Of a stretch of DNA of 64,000 nucleotides, positions 1 to 11,044 are shown one piece after another. The DNA is from Paraescarpia echinospica. Lineage: Eukaryota; Annelida; Polychaeta; Sabellida; Siboglinidae. Position 1 is the first letter of the stretch; each line of letters starts with the position of its first letter. A program made the position numbers and the translations under genes. The stretch spans positions 72,965,145 through 73,029,144 of the forward strand of contig CM034531.1 in the NCBI GenBank assembly GCA_020002185.1. Direction: 5' to 3'. Under the pieces are notes generated by a model. That model saw only the letters and a program-made list of their open reading frames with translations, had not been told where the DNA came from and made no database searches.

Positions 1-1518
1 ATGATTCCGGCCTTCTGCATACGATCTAGCTCGTCCTCTACTTTGGCTCGTAAAGCAAGAGGTACAGGTCGAGGTTTACAATACCTCGGTTTAACCGAGT
101 CATCAACGTAGAACTTCGCAGTCAGCCCCTTTAGAGTGCCTGGTCCATCACTGAACATTGATTCGTAAGGCTTTAGGAAGTCCTTTCTGTCTACCTGGTT
201 CACGGTAGCCCAGTTCACTTTCAACACTGTTAGCCAGTCCCTTCCCAGCAGGTTAGGTCCCGACCCAGGCACTACGATTGCCTGCATCCTGTGCTGTTGA
301 TTGTTGTGACAAACGTTCACCTGTGCTCGCCCTAAAGGCTCAATTGTGGTACCTGCGTATGTTCGCAACCTCGGAACGTTACACGTCGAGAGTGAGCACA
401 GATGTGTTGCAGATTTTAGCCCACTCATCCCCCGATATAAGCGAAACTGCTGTTCCGGTATCTATCCCCATAGCCACTTCACTTCCCGCTATCTGGACAT
501 TGCAAATGTACGGTGGTATGGTGTGGGTGGCACTTGTGTGATACAGGCCAAGTGTGTATGTGTCTTCGCATAACTTGTCATTGCGTTGCGAGTGTGTGTC
601 ATTTTCTACTAAGTGTGTCTGCTGAGTGTTTGCATTGCACACATTAGCAAAGTGATTTAGCTTTTGACACTTGTAGCATCTCCTGCCCCAAGCTTTGCAC
701 ATTCGCCGATCGTCGTGTGGCGGTCCACCACAGCCTGAGCATGCCGGTGCTGCCCCCTTGTGACGTCTGTACCGCTGCTGACTGCTCACGACTGGTCGAT
801 CGTCTCGATGTGGCGTCCCCTGGCGATCAGGCGGAAAGCGTTTTCTTTGTGGATTGCGATCTCTGTGTGTCGCTACCTGGCGACCAAAACTGAAACCTCC
901 ACGTGAAGAGTTGCGCCGGCCCTCGTCATTCGATGCGGCGTGGACAAGCCTCGGCACGGACGAAGAAGAGTTTCCCATGATCTTCGACTGCTGTAGCGTA
1001 GCTTCCAGTGTGCGCCCGAACGTCAGTAACTTCTCTAGCGTGATTGTAGGTTCACTTAACCCCTTGTCACGCACTTTTGACATCGCACATTTTGGGATGA
1101 TTTGCGACTTCACTTCTCTGTCTTTCTCATGGAACATACAGTTTGTGGCTAGTTGCTGCAATCGTGCATTGAATTGGTCCAGCGTCTCTGACGACGTCTG
1201 TTCAGCCTGTCGGAACTTGAATATTTCATATTCTTCATTGCACTGCGGCCTGAAGTAAGCAGTGAGCTTTCGCTTGGTTTCTGCGAAATCATAATTTTCT
1301 GTCACCCCCACTGCTTCACTCAATTCAAACACTGCCTCACCAACATAACGAAGCAACATCGCTCTCATTCTTGTATCGTTCTGAATGTCTTTAGCCACCA
1401 CACAGTTTTCAAAGCGCCGCACCCAACGCTCCCAGCGTTAGCCTGCGCTGTCAGTCGGCTCCAGCGAAAAAGGTGCCACGTCAGCGACAGTTTCCATTTT
1501 CACACAGAAATTAGACAT
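1..1518 (-). pseudogene. Ty3/gypsy Gag-protease and start of RT (element G1)
   Basis: This is the Gag and first part of Pol of a Ty3/gypsy retrotransposon. The likely start is the ATG at 1518, and an in-frame TAA at 1440-1438 interrupts Gag 26 codons later. The open stretch below 1422 is 347 residues long. It holds a capsid-like alpha-helical region, a basic Arg/Ser-rich linker and a canonical CCHC zinc knuckle at residues 249-262 (CYKCQKLNHFANVC). The retropepsin active site DTG starts at residue 321. A frameshift near 382 ends this frame. The next frame continues the protease C-terminus (motif LLGRDWL, about 135) and reaches the linker before RT at base 1, where the window cuts the element. 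I infer an inactive copy because it needs at least one stop and one frameshift repaired. Confidence 0.9.
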
Positions 1519-1551
1519 AGTCTTGTTCAAAGTAACTCGTAGAGTTGTCAG

Positions 1552-1700
1552 TTTACCTCGTCGCCAATTAATGTCGTGTACTGGCCGTGGGCTGTGCGTA
1601 CAACGACATTATAGAATGAAGATTCTCGTAGGGAAAGTATGAACACGTTTATTGTGACACAGGCAGAACTCGAGATCCAAAGTAAAAGAGGAAACGGGGC
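1552..1700 (-). repeat. candidate primer-binding site and LTR remnant of G1
   Basis: About 40 bases upstream of the G1 Gag start lies TTGGCGACGAGG (minus strand, 1568-1557). It resembles the primer-binding region that directly follows the 5' LTR in Mag-like gypsy elements. Further upstream an AATAAA (1653-1648) could be the LTR polyadenylation signal. I could not find the outer LTR boundary, so the extent is a guess. Confidence 0.35.
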
Positions 1701-1744
1701 ATGGTAAACGGTTCCGCGATCAAGGATCTAACTAACTTATCACT

Positions 1745-1905
1745 TATTAATAACCATGCCGAAATAAAAGTATTTGAAATAGTATTTGAAATTTTCAAAT
1801 ACTTTATGGGAGTATTTAAATACAAATACTTTTATTTCATTCGTGTCAAATACAATTACAAATACTTCAAATTTTTTGTTTAATACTTTCAAATACAAAT
1901 GTGTT
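1745..1905. repeat. AT-rich AAATACTT low-complexity block
   Basis: The heptamer-like word CAAATAC(TTT) and its reverse complement GTATTTG alternate about ten times in 160 bases. The stretch is partly palindromic, which would suit the core of a small inverted-repeat element or simple slippage. No gene is present. Confidence 0.6.
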
Positions 1906-2811
1906 TGATCCCATGTCTGGTGCTGTCATGATGTAACAGTGAGGTCAGCATCAACAGTAATTAAATAGTTTCAATTCTAGGGTCATGCTTAGCATTTGAC
2001 TGAGCCGCTGTCACTGTTACCGTTACCGTTGAGTATAATCCGGACACACGTCGATTTTGCCGTTATAACTGTTTTTGCGTAACTTTTGAAACCTCAATGT
2101 GTTATAAATAAATCATTTCACATAATCCCAGGCATATCTTTGGTACAAACACAACGCTGTGGTTTGTGCCAGTCTGCACCCCTGCGGCCGTGCGTTAGTG
2201 TGGCGCGCTATTGAAATGAGCGATAAACCGCCCATGTTGTAACAAACCGGAACTTTGTTTCAAAAGTGCGCTAATATTTTATAACGTAAATATGCCTGGG
2301 ATCACGTGGACTGATAAGTGACATACTTAACTCTGTGAGGTATCACATTTAAACAACATATAAAAATGTTATTGATAAATAACGACGGCTGAAGCAACGC
2401 TAACAGTCACACCACTCATACCTGGTCAGTTTAAAATTGCCAAAAACACGCAAACTACACGATGACAAAGAATGCTGTTTAGTTCTGCCTGTTTTGTGTA
2501 CATTAACAAACAAAACAGTTAACCTAATAAAACGGTTGGTAACACTTACTTGCAAATATTTATCGATTACGTAGCAGTACTTAGCAGTCTCATCGCTTGT
2601 TCGCAAATTCAACCCCGCGCACTATGTGACGTCATTCGCAAGGCATGCTGGTATTGCATCAAGCCAACATTAAACCATTAATCCCTATAATTATACGTGG
2701 GTTTCTTTCTTCTATACAGGGGTCACATATATGGCAAACAGGTAGAACAAATCTGAAGACAGAAAAGGACCTGGGCAGAGCACATCAGCAGGCTACGAGA
2801 TAGCACAGATT
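1906..2811. other. no gene recognised
   Basis: I see only short ORFs without family resemblance, no inverted repeats and no clear retroelement coding. This is probably decayed non-coding sequence. Confidence 0.5.
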
Positions 2812-3055
2812 GCAACGTTGTACGGATGTTACATGTCCACGTCCGTATTTCGTTGATGACCAACCTTGTAATGACGTCGGGTTATGTTGTCGACTTGATA
2901 TCAACGTCGTGTCAAGGTCAGATTTCAATGTTGTTACAACGTTGACGATCATGCGTTGTAATGACGTTGTATTTATGGTGTTCGACGTCGCAACGTATAT
3001 CCAACCACTAATCGACGTCGTAACAACGTTGTATGCCCACTGGGCGGACACCATC
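2812..3055. repeat. degenerate ACGTTGT/ACGTCGT repeat block
   Basis: The words ACGTTGT, ACGTCGT and AACAACGTTG recur roughly every 15-25 bases on both strands, and the block ends with TGCCCACTGGG. Similar ACGTTG-rich blocks ending this way occur dispersed in fish and cnidarian genomes as far as I recall, usually inside non-autonomous elements. The ORFs reading through both strands are by-products of the periodicity. Confidence 0.6.
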
Positions 3056-3059
3056 GAGT

Positions 3060-3310
3060 GATACACCAACTAACAGGGAATCCATGCGATGTGTATGGTT
3101 CACCAAGTCCAGTTCAATGTTTCGTGGCAGGGCCGTCTGCAGGGATCCCATCCCTTTCCAAACACCACGCACCCGTTTGTTCTTGCCTTTTAATCTCCGA
3201 TGCGGCGTATTTTTGGAACCCCAAATAGTTTTGCAGCACGAACCATGCCCATCGTCCCACTAGTGCCGCTTCTATAGCGTGCATCATGTCATCCTCTTTC
3301 CAAGACTGCC
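3060..3310 (-). pseudogene. pogo/Tigger-type transposase N-terminal helix-turn-helix fragment
   Basis: Reading the minus strand from about 3300 gives a psq/CENP-B-type HTH, with MHAIEAA in one frame and GTMGMVRAAKLFGVPK in the next. After it come remnants of the usual linker that precedes the second DNA-binding domain. A frameshift lies near 3260. The fragment directly abuts the gypsy RT segment, so the two are read as one ORF (3617-3114). Only about 80 codons remain and no DDE core is present. The family assignment rests on the AAKLFGVPK recognition helix. Confidence 0.6.
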
Positions 3311-4990
3311 TGCTCAACAACTTGTCCAGTAGTGCGATTTCTGAAGACAAGTTCTGGATGAATCTACCGTAGTAGTTCAAGCAGCCCAAGTAACTTCTCG
3401 GTTCTTTGCTGTTCTTTGGTGCCGGTGCCATTGCTATTGCACACACTTTCTCTTTGACTGTGTGCAGACTTTTTTGTCGATGCGTTACCCCAGGTATGTA
3501 ACTTCTGAAGCCATGAAGATACACTTGTCGACGTTCAGTCTTATTCCGGCTTTCGCAAGTCGTGATAACACTGTAAAGATTCTGCCAATGTTCCTCTTGT
3601 GTCCGATCCGTTACCATAATTTCATCAATGTAGGCTCAAACATGTGGAATTCCTGGCCTCACGTTATCGGTCAATCTTTGAAAGAAGAACTGACGAAGAA
3701 CTGACACCAAACGGAAGGCGGTTGTACTGGAACAGTCCACGTGATGTGTTGATCGTCACATACTTCTTGGACGTCTCTTCCAGTTCGATTTGCAGATATG
3801 CGTTCTTTAAGTCCAGTTTTGTGAAACTCTGACATCCTGATAAGCTTGCATACAGGTCTTCGATCTGTGGCAATGGATAAGTGCAACTATTGATGCTCGG
3901 TTCACAGTCAACTTGAAATTGCCACAGATTCGTACGTTTTCTCCATTTCCTTTCAGCACAGGAACGATTGGTGCAGCCCAGTCTGCGAATTCAACAGGTT
4001 CGATTATTCCTTCTTTCTATAATCTGGTGGGCTCTTGGTCCACCTTATCTCGTAAAGCGTAAGGCACATTCCTGGGCTTACAGAAACGAGGTTCGGCATC
4101 AACATCCACTTGTAAATGACCTTTCACTCCATGAATCGTCCCAATTTAAGTCTTTATGAGTTCCGGGTACTTCTCAAGAAGCGTGTCTGCAGACATCACC
4201 GAACTGTTACTGGTGCTTAGCTTGTATATTTCTCTCCAGTTCAGTTTGATGGCTGGCAACCAATTCCTCCCTAGCAATGTTGGTCCACTGCCAGACACCA
4301 CCAACAATGGCAGTCGTTCCTTCTAACATGGTAGTCTACGTCCACTTCAGCAGTCCCCAAAGTCGGCATGACTTCTCCTGTGCACGTTTTCAATGTCGAC
4401 TCTGTTGACTTGATGAAGATGTCATTGTTAAACACTGTTGAAATGTTTCTTCACTATTTATGGAGACCGATGCTCCCGTGTCGATTTCCATAGAAAGATT
4501 CTTTCCATTGACATTGATGTCCACGCTGAACGCTGGTGTTTTCGCTTTTGCATCAATCTTGAACTATTGATAAGACTCTTCATCTTCAACATGGTGATCT
4601 GTTTTTGTTCCCTCTGTCTTGTCTTGGGCACATCTTTCTTCTTCACTTAATTCCTCCCATCATTGTACTGCTTCCTGTTACGACACATTCGTTGCAGATG
4701 GCGTTTCATGTGGCAGTTATGGCATACAGCGTTTGCAAAACGGCACTGATCCGGCCTGGAGCTCTGTCCTCGACAGCGATAACATGGACTGGCTGCTTCT
4801 GACTTCATGTTGCTTGCTACATTGTAATAACTTGGTTGCTCTCCTCTGGTATTTTTTTGAATGGATTATATACACAGGCCTGCCTTCCCCCCAAATGCCC
4901 TTCAGTAGTTTTTCTTCAAAGGAAATCCAATTTTTAGTAGTTTGTTTATCAGTAGTGACAAGACTCGGAGGGAATTTCCTATAACTACAA
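3311..4990 (-). pseudogene. Ty3/gypsy Gag zinc knuckle, protease and RT (element G2)
   Basis: Reading from high to low coordinates, a Gag CCHC knuckle lies at 4727-4683 (CHNCHMKRHLQRMC). The protease active site DTGAS is at 4482-4465. The RT palm is at 3873-3664 (FTKLDLKNAYLQIELEE, then YNRLPFGV), followed by the RT catalytic loop and thumb (SYLGCLNYYGRFI, about 3420-3350). The catalytic YVDD-type box has become YIDE near 3625, so the second metal-binding Asp is replaced by Glu. Several frameshifts separate the blocks. RNase H and integrase are missing because the copy is cut at about 3310, where pogo sequence begins. Confidence 0.85.
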
Positions 4991-5189
4991 TAAAAACAAA
5001 CAATTTGTCTACACCTGTATTGGTAATGATGGCGCTTTCCTGTGTAAGTTCTCTCACACTAAAAAAAAGGAAGTTGAAACACAAAAACAATGAAAATACA
5101 AAAAAACTGACCTCAGACCTGTTACTTTATGCATGCTGTTCACTTGTTTGCAAAGAAGAAGTCAAGATTTTACTTCGCGGAGGAAACAT

Positions 5190-6520
5190 TTATTTCCCAT
5201 CAATTACTGAGCATGTTGCCTTAGATGTCTGTAGAAAATTGATACTCAGTGTATCTGCCAGGATCATTTGCTCACCTGGCCAATATTCAACCGTGAAGTT
5301 GTAGCCTTGGATCATCAGCAACATGCGCTGTAGCCTTGGTGGAGCCGCATGTAGTTGCTTTGCGCATATCGTCACCAGCGGCTTGTGTTCCGTAACCACG
5401 GTAAGGGGTCTGCCATACAGTTAGATATGGTAGCGCTGGATGCCGTGTACGATTGCAAGCATCTCACGCTCGATGTTGCTATATTGAGATTGACACTCGG
5501 TTAGCGTTTTCGACCCGAAAGCTACAGGTCTCTGCTTCTGGACAAGTGCTAACCCCAGTCCTTTTTGTGATGCGTCAACTTCTAGGTGAACCAGTGCAGT
5601 TGGATCGTAATAGCGTAAATATGCGCTCGCGGATATGGCATGCTTTAGCTCGTCAAAGCTATTCTGGTGGTCTACATCGCACCCCATGGAACATCTTTTT
5701 TTTAAGAGTCCTCGTAGTGTGTGTGCTCTCTCTGCGAAGTGTGGAATGATTGTGAGAAATACGTCATCATCCCCATGACTCGGTGCAGGTCTTCCCGATT
5801 TTGAGGTGTCGGCATGTTCTGTATGTCATGCACCTTGTCGTCGTCAGGTGTGATGCCATTGTCGGTGTAGGTGTTTCCGAAGAATGAAATGCTCGTTTGC
5901 TTGACGAAGCATTTTGTAGAGTTGAATACCAACCCTTCTTCTCGTGCTCGATCCACCAGCTTGATGAGGTTCCTACCATGGTCCCCATTGTTCTCGCGAG
6001 ATACATATACATCGTCACCGATTCCTGTGTCCCCATTCAGGCCCTCCAGGATCTGGTCCATTTTGGCTAACCTAAAGGCAAGTCATCGCCAGCAAAATCT
6101 GCCGAATTCTGTACGAAACGTAGTTAGCAGCTGCGATTCTTCATTGAGATGAATCGACCAGTATCCGGCTTTTGCGTCTGACTTGCTAAGCACTTTGGTT
6201 TTAGCGAGTTCAGGATTGATTTCCTCCAAGGTAGGTATTTTCTGAGGACTTCTGTGTAGCGCTGCGTTGAGACGTCGTGAGTCGATACATACACGGATTG
6301 AGCCATCTCTCTTCGTGCTATATGCCAGACTAGAACACCAGTCTGTGTGCTCCTCTACTTTGCGTATGACCCCTTGGGAGACCATGTTCTCGAGTTCCCG
6401 TTTCAACTTGTCCGTCATGTGGATACTGCACTTGCGGGGTGCGTCAATAAATGACTCTGCGTCGTCCTTCAAGAGGAGTTTTGCTTCCCCGAGAAGTTCC
6501 CGATAGTGTCAAACGGCTGT
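5190..6520 (-). pseudogene. Ty3/gypsy RT and RNase H (element G3)
   Basis: This is a Pol segment of another gypsy element. The RT N-terminal half is at 6472-6083 (DGSIRVCIDSRRLN, LSKSDAKAGYW). The catalytic region (GDD retained in IGDDVYV) and thumb follow at 6061-5702. RNase H is at 5687-5190, with catalytic Asp in VDASQKGLG and Glu in NIEREMLA. The third acidic position of the usual TDHKPL motif reads TEHKPL (Asp to Glu), and the final motif is ADTLS. Frame breaks fall at about 6070, 5695 and 5410. Integrase does not follow. The copy is unrelated in frame to G2, which it abuts. Confidence 0.88.
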
Positions 6521-7480
6521 AGATAGGCACGTTTTAAGTAATTTATGTTATTGATGAGTGGTTGTGCATGCAGACATTCTGTCGTCTCGGTGGTATGCTT
6601 TCCTACGTCTGCCACGCCATCCATGTTTATGGTTACCAGCTGCAACTGCTCGCTGGCTGGTAGGCCAACAACTGCTGGGTGTCAGTGATGGTGTGTATTC
6701 TAAATATTAGGGGATTAAGCGTAATTATCAGAAATACAGAATGCTAATGATATCGTTTGTTGCAAGCATGACCAAATTAGACGACCATTTTTCTACCACT
6801 TTAAAACGAACTTTGCTCGAAGCTGGCCGCAATATTGCAGCCACCGTTTTAACTATGTATTCGAGTATCGTTTTACGTTTGCAGAATACACTTTCCCCAT
6901 TGAGTCGTCGTTTTCTAATAGCTTAATTGTTTGGAAAAGGCGCGGATCCGCTATGCTTACTGTTGTACGACGCCGTCTTCTTGCCCGCCCATTCGGCACA
7001 CTAAACTTACAACGATGTCATGCAGATGTGGTGACGCGCTACTGCCTCAATGCTAGTTTTATACAATATAGGACGTTCGAAAGTTTTGTGTTTACGTATT
7101 TCTCAAGCAGATGGTGAACGACTGAGATGTGAAACAGTGCTTACATGGGGTGCATTCTTGTTATGCCCTTTTGTGGACAGATTGGACACCTCTGGAGACG
7201 AAGCCCAGAAGAATGCAACCGGAGTGGTTTGACAATCAAATTAAAAATGGCGTTGGAGGCAGTTGTTACGTCGTTGGTGCTTCTGAAAGACGAAGAATGT
7301 GATTCAACTTCAGGTTACAGCGAAATTACGTCAGTAGTAAAAAGTGGAGCTGCTGTTGCAATGTATGTTGATTTTTTGTAACGTAAGCCTCACTATGGTG
7401 ACGACATTATTAGCATAATTAGGCGTGTAAACCTGCCAATGCTAAATTATCGCCCGCACTCCATTTGTGGCGTTATATGG
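6521..7480. other. no gene recognised between gypsy fragments
   Basis: The first 150 bases are still compatible with degraded gypsy Pol on the minus strand. The rest (about 6690-7480) has only short ORFs of 60-78 codons without recognisable motifs. I cannot assign it. Confidence 0.4.
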
Positions 7481-7614
7481 GTGTTCAGTACAATGCAAGT
7501 TTTATGAGTTTCACGATACGTTTATTCAAGACCGAGGCACGTGTAAGCGATAATGCAGTTCCCCCCAGTCCTCTTTCATTCACTAGATGTCGCGCTACGA
7601 GATAACACCACATC
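7481..7614 (-). repeat. candidate 3' LTR of the 7.7-8.6 kb gypsy element
   Basis: About 130 bases downstream of the integrase stop, the minus strand has a purine-rich ACGGGAGA followed by TGTGGTGTTATCTCG. That would suit a polypurine tract and an LTR starting with TGTG. An AATAAA lies about 95 bases further on. No second copy of this LTR is in the window, so the call cannot be confirmed here. Confidence 0.35.
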
Positions 7615-7748
7615 TCCCGTTAAAGTCCTCTAAGTACATAACAGGTAGATGTCAGACTACAATCTGTCACAATCACGTTCCCGGGATTATGCTGCCCTTG
7701 TACGAAATATGTCTCTAACTAAACTACATTAGTCTAGAATGTCACAAA

Positions 7749-8612
7749 TCACATATTAAATCTCTTTGGAGGCGCCGACAAATGTCCGGATCTGGTGATG
7801 GTAGTTACAGGTTGCGCAACTAGAGAGCGCATCACGGTTGGTGTCATTTGTTTTGGTTGACTCTGGCGATAAGGAACATCGGTCCTGGCAGCTCGTGCTC
7901 GGGCTGTACACAACTCGTGATGGACTGTCGGTGACAACAACGTGCTCGTTCGGCGTAGGCACAAGATGTCGTCGATTTCTGTGAAGACAACTGACCACTG
8001 TACCACTAGTCTTGGCGTCCTGTACCCACACCGAGTCACTTGGCAGAAGAATGCCAAATGGGCGTGCGCGGTGGTAGTGGTCATATGTGTTCTTCTGTTG
8101 TAGTGTTCTCTTGTCTATCCTGTCACCTGTTTCGATTCAACCCAACGAGGTTTGAGGGTTGATGGTATCACAGTAATCCTGGTTCGTAACTGCCTGCCCA
8201 TTAGCAGTTCTGATGGCGAATATCCACTTTCGAGAGGTGTGGCACGGTAAAACAGCAATGCATTGTAAGGACGCGCTGACTTCTTCAGCACGTTCTTAAC
8301 CGTTTGCACTGCTCGCTCCGCCTTCCCGTTACTTTTCGGGTATAGTCGGCTACTGATGATGTGCGTGAATCCCTGGTCTTCTGTAAATCTTGCGAACTCC
8401 TGAGCTGCATACTGTGGCCCGTTATCTGAAACAACTATCTGTGGAATACCACGTCTCGCGAAGATCGACTTCAAGTGGTCAATGACATCTGAAGTATCGA
8501 CGTTAGTAGTATTGTAGAGTTTTTGAATGAGTCGCCGTGGTGGTGGAATGTATGTGATGTAGTGCGAAGTGCCTCTTACTGAAAATGTCATGTCACATCG
8601 TACACTTGTCAT
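7749..8612 (-). pseudogene. Ty3/gypsy integrase (core and C-terminal domain)
   Basis: The integrase core is open from about 8530 to 8115. The second catalytic Asp is in VVSDNGPQY and the catalytic Glu in YPKSNGKAERAVQ, followed by the host-independent C-terminal GYSPSELLMGRQLR. After a frameshift the C-terminal chromatin/DNA-contact region continues at 8084-7749 (VWVQDAKTSGTVV) and ends in the typical gypsy tail RSGHLSAPPKRFNM. The first catalytic Asp and the HHCC zinc domain are lost upstream of about 8540. RT and RNase H are absent, so this is a separate truncated copy. Confidence 0.88.
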
Positions 8613-8755
8613 CAGTTAATAAAATATGTTTTCGTGCATGATATCACACACGCATGCATATGCTAAACGCTTGTATATTTAGTTAATAAACTACGTGTGC
8701 ACTCATATACTCTTGTGTTTCGTTCGTTACTTCATAGACGCGCATTCATATAATA

Positions 8756-10330
8756 ATAATAAACTTTATTTACACACCATCAAATCCGGGACTAATGACC
8801 CGTTCACGGGTGTTTACAAATCGGCAATCATGTAAGAAGCATAAACGCATTTAAGAGAAATAAATAACAAAAATAAATAAAGTTAGGAAGCTTATATATA
8901 TATAGATAGATCAATCTATGTATAGTAAAATTACGGGTAAATACAATAATAAAATAAACGATTAGCAAAAGTGCTGAACATACTGGATAAAATAAAATTT
9001 GACTAGATACTAAAATGTGATTCTGTGATATATAAGATTAAAAATTAATTAAAATTATATGCATGAATAAAGGTTAAATGATGTCAGGATTGTATTAGTT
9101 TGAGAACAGAAATGTCGTCCAGAAGCAGACCACCGCCAGAGCGTAGGGTCCTGCATGGTTAGTGACGATGTAACAGTGACGCGAGATACACTGGCGTGCC
9201 TGCATACAGCGCTGTGTATACAACCATGGGTAACTTGTACTCGATGCGCTTTCTCACTGGGAGCCAGTGTAGCTGTTGTAGGACCGCAGTGATAGATTGC
9301 CGGTCACCTCCTCGAAGTTGCATCACAACACGAGCGGCTGACCGCTGGACTCTCTCTAGACGGTGCAGCAGACGATCAGGTATACCAAAGAGCATCGCAT
9401 TTCCATAATCAATTCTGGATGTCACAAGTGCATGGACAAGACATTTGCAGACACTGGTCGTCATTGCCTCTTGTACACGAGCAATTCTCGAGTGATGGTA
9501 GTAAACATTTCGACATACATTTGCCACCTGCGACGCCATCGATAAATCAGCATAGATTGCAACACCAAGGTCACGGACGATGGGCGATGTCGCTACATAT
9601 TGTCCGCATATGTCGACATGATCAATGAGTATTGGTCTGCGCAAGCTCGATGAACGTATAACAATTGCTTCCGTTTTGCTCTCTCTGAGAACCAGTCCGT
9701 TGTCATAGAGCCACGTTTTAACTTCACTGATGAAAGTCTCCATTCTGATGAGAGCATTTGTATGCTCAAACGGTGGAAAATCTACGTATAACTGCGTGTC
9801 ATCGGGGTACAGATGATGTTGTACGTCGTGTCGGTTGAGTAAATTCGTTAGAGGCGCAGTTTAGGCGTTGAAGAGCACCGGCCCAAGAACCGACCCGTGT
9901 GGTTCTCCGGATCTCATCACGGTTCACTCAGACACTTCTTTCCCGACACGCACGGTAGAGGTACGACCATATCGCGCTTTGCCGCATATGCCTTACCCAT
10001 ACAGTCTCCGTGGTAAGATATCGTGATTTATTGTGTCGAAGGCTGCTGTTAAATGGAGAAGCACAAGAAGTAATCCACGACGAGCATCAATCGCTTGCGC
10101 CACATCACTGTGAATGCGTAAGAGTGCTGTCTCCGCACTGTGGCGTGGTCGGCAGGCTCTCTGGTAGACGCCCAGTATGCCATTCTCGTTCAGGAAACGT
10201 TGCAGTTGTTTTGAGACGAATCGCTCCATTGTCTTCGCCACAAACGAAATATTCGATATTGGGCGGAAGTTAGACAGCACATTGACATCAGTACGTCGTT
10301 TTATCAGTACAGGCGTTACAATCAAAAGTG
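8756..10330 (-). pseudogene. CR1-like LINE, RT and 3' UTR
   Basis: This is a 5'-truncated non-LTR retrotransposon. The RT N-terminal part is at 10325-9993 (LSNFRPISNISFVAKTMERF, AAFDTINHDIL). The catalytic box lies about 9800-9830 and reads YPDD instead of the usual YADD. The RT C-terminal domain is open at 9743-9159 (VTSRIDYGNAMLFGIP, LHWLPVRKRIEYKL), typical of CR1. A 400-base 3' UTR ends with TGTAAATAAAGTTTATTATT (8778-8759), a polyadenylation signal plus a TAA microsatellite tail. Frame breaks near 9990 and in 9744-9900 make it inactive. Confidence 0.9.
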
Positions 10331-10659
10331 GCGTTACTTGTTATACTGTTGATTTTGGTCGTCCGCATAATGTGTCGTTTCTTGCGATTTTACTGGAGGC
10401 TTCCTAACGATCACTTGGCACGTAGACGAAACCCGACACGGAGAACTTGACGGTTGACCTTGCAAGCCCAATGACGCAGTCGACAAGGTAAAAATGTGCA
10501 TCTGAGTCTGTCTGATATCAAATCGTATTTCCCGCCTTCTCCGCCAACCCAGATGTAAACAAACACTTGACAACACATCGACAGCTATTCGCCTTTGCTA
10601 AAACCAACTACACATGCTGCGCGCGAGCATCCTTGCACCTACGCACTCTGCAAATCACG

Positions 10660-11040
10660 ATGTCTAAAAACAGAAAACAGCACACCTGAGCAAACCACCG
10701 ATATAGCTGAAATTGAAACTCGCTGACATCAAACATTACATTGCTGGTATTTGGACATTCCAAAAGGAACTGTCAGCACTGCTGACAACAGTTAATCTGT
10801 TACAGCGTGCCAACGATGAAAAAGACAAGAAAATCGTCTTACTAGAGTCGAGAATTGAATACCTTGAACAATACTCCAGAATTGATGACATCATTATCAC
10901 TGGACTCGCCGCCAAACGTACGCAAGAGCAACGGCAACAGCGAGTAACGCAAACACCGACACAGAAGCACCGCAAGAAAAACTGGCGACACTGGAAGAGA
11001 CAGTCGTGAAGTTCTTCAGTTCGAAGGGTATCGACAGAGA
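10660..11040 (+). pseudogene. non-LTR ORF1 coiled-coil fragment
   Basis: A start-like region (MSKNRKQH, about 10660) is followed by a stop. A 98-codon frame from 10713 then contains heptad-rich sequence (LLQRANDEKDKKIVLLESRI) and the junction EQYSRIDDIIITGL. That junction resembles the coiled-coil to RRM-like transition of LINE ORF1 proteins, where the usual form is R.NN.II.GL. The RRM itself is missing. At about 11045 it runs head-on into the minus-strand R2-like RT. Role inferred by resemblance: RNA-binding chaperone of a LINE ribonucleoprotein. Confidence 0.6.
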
Positions 11041-11044
11041 CCCC

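Noticed and set aside
854..1258. Plus ORF of 134 codons
   Set aside because: Antisense shadow of the G1 Gag frame.
2785..3069. Opposing ORFs of 94 and 83 codons
   Set aside because: Both are read-through of the ACGTTG repeat block.
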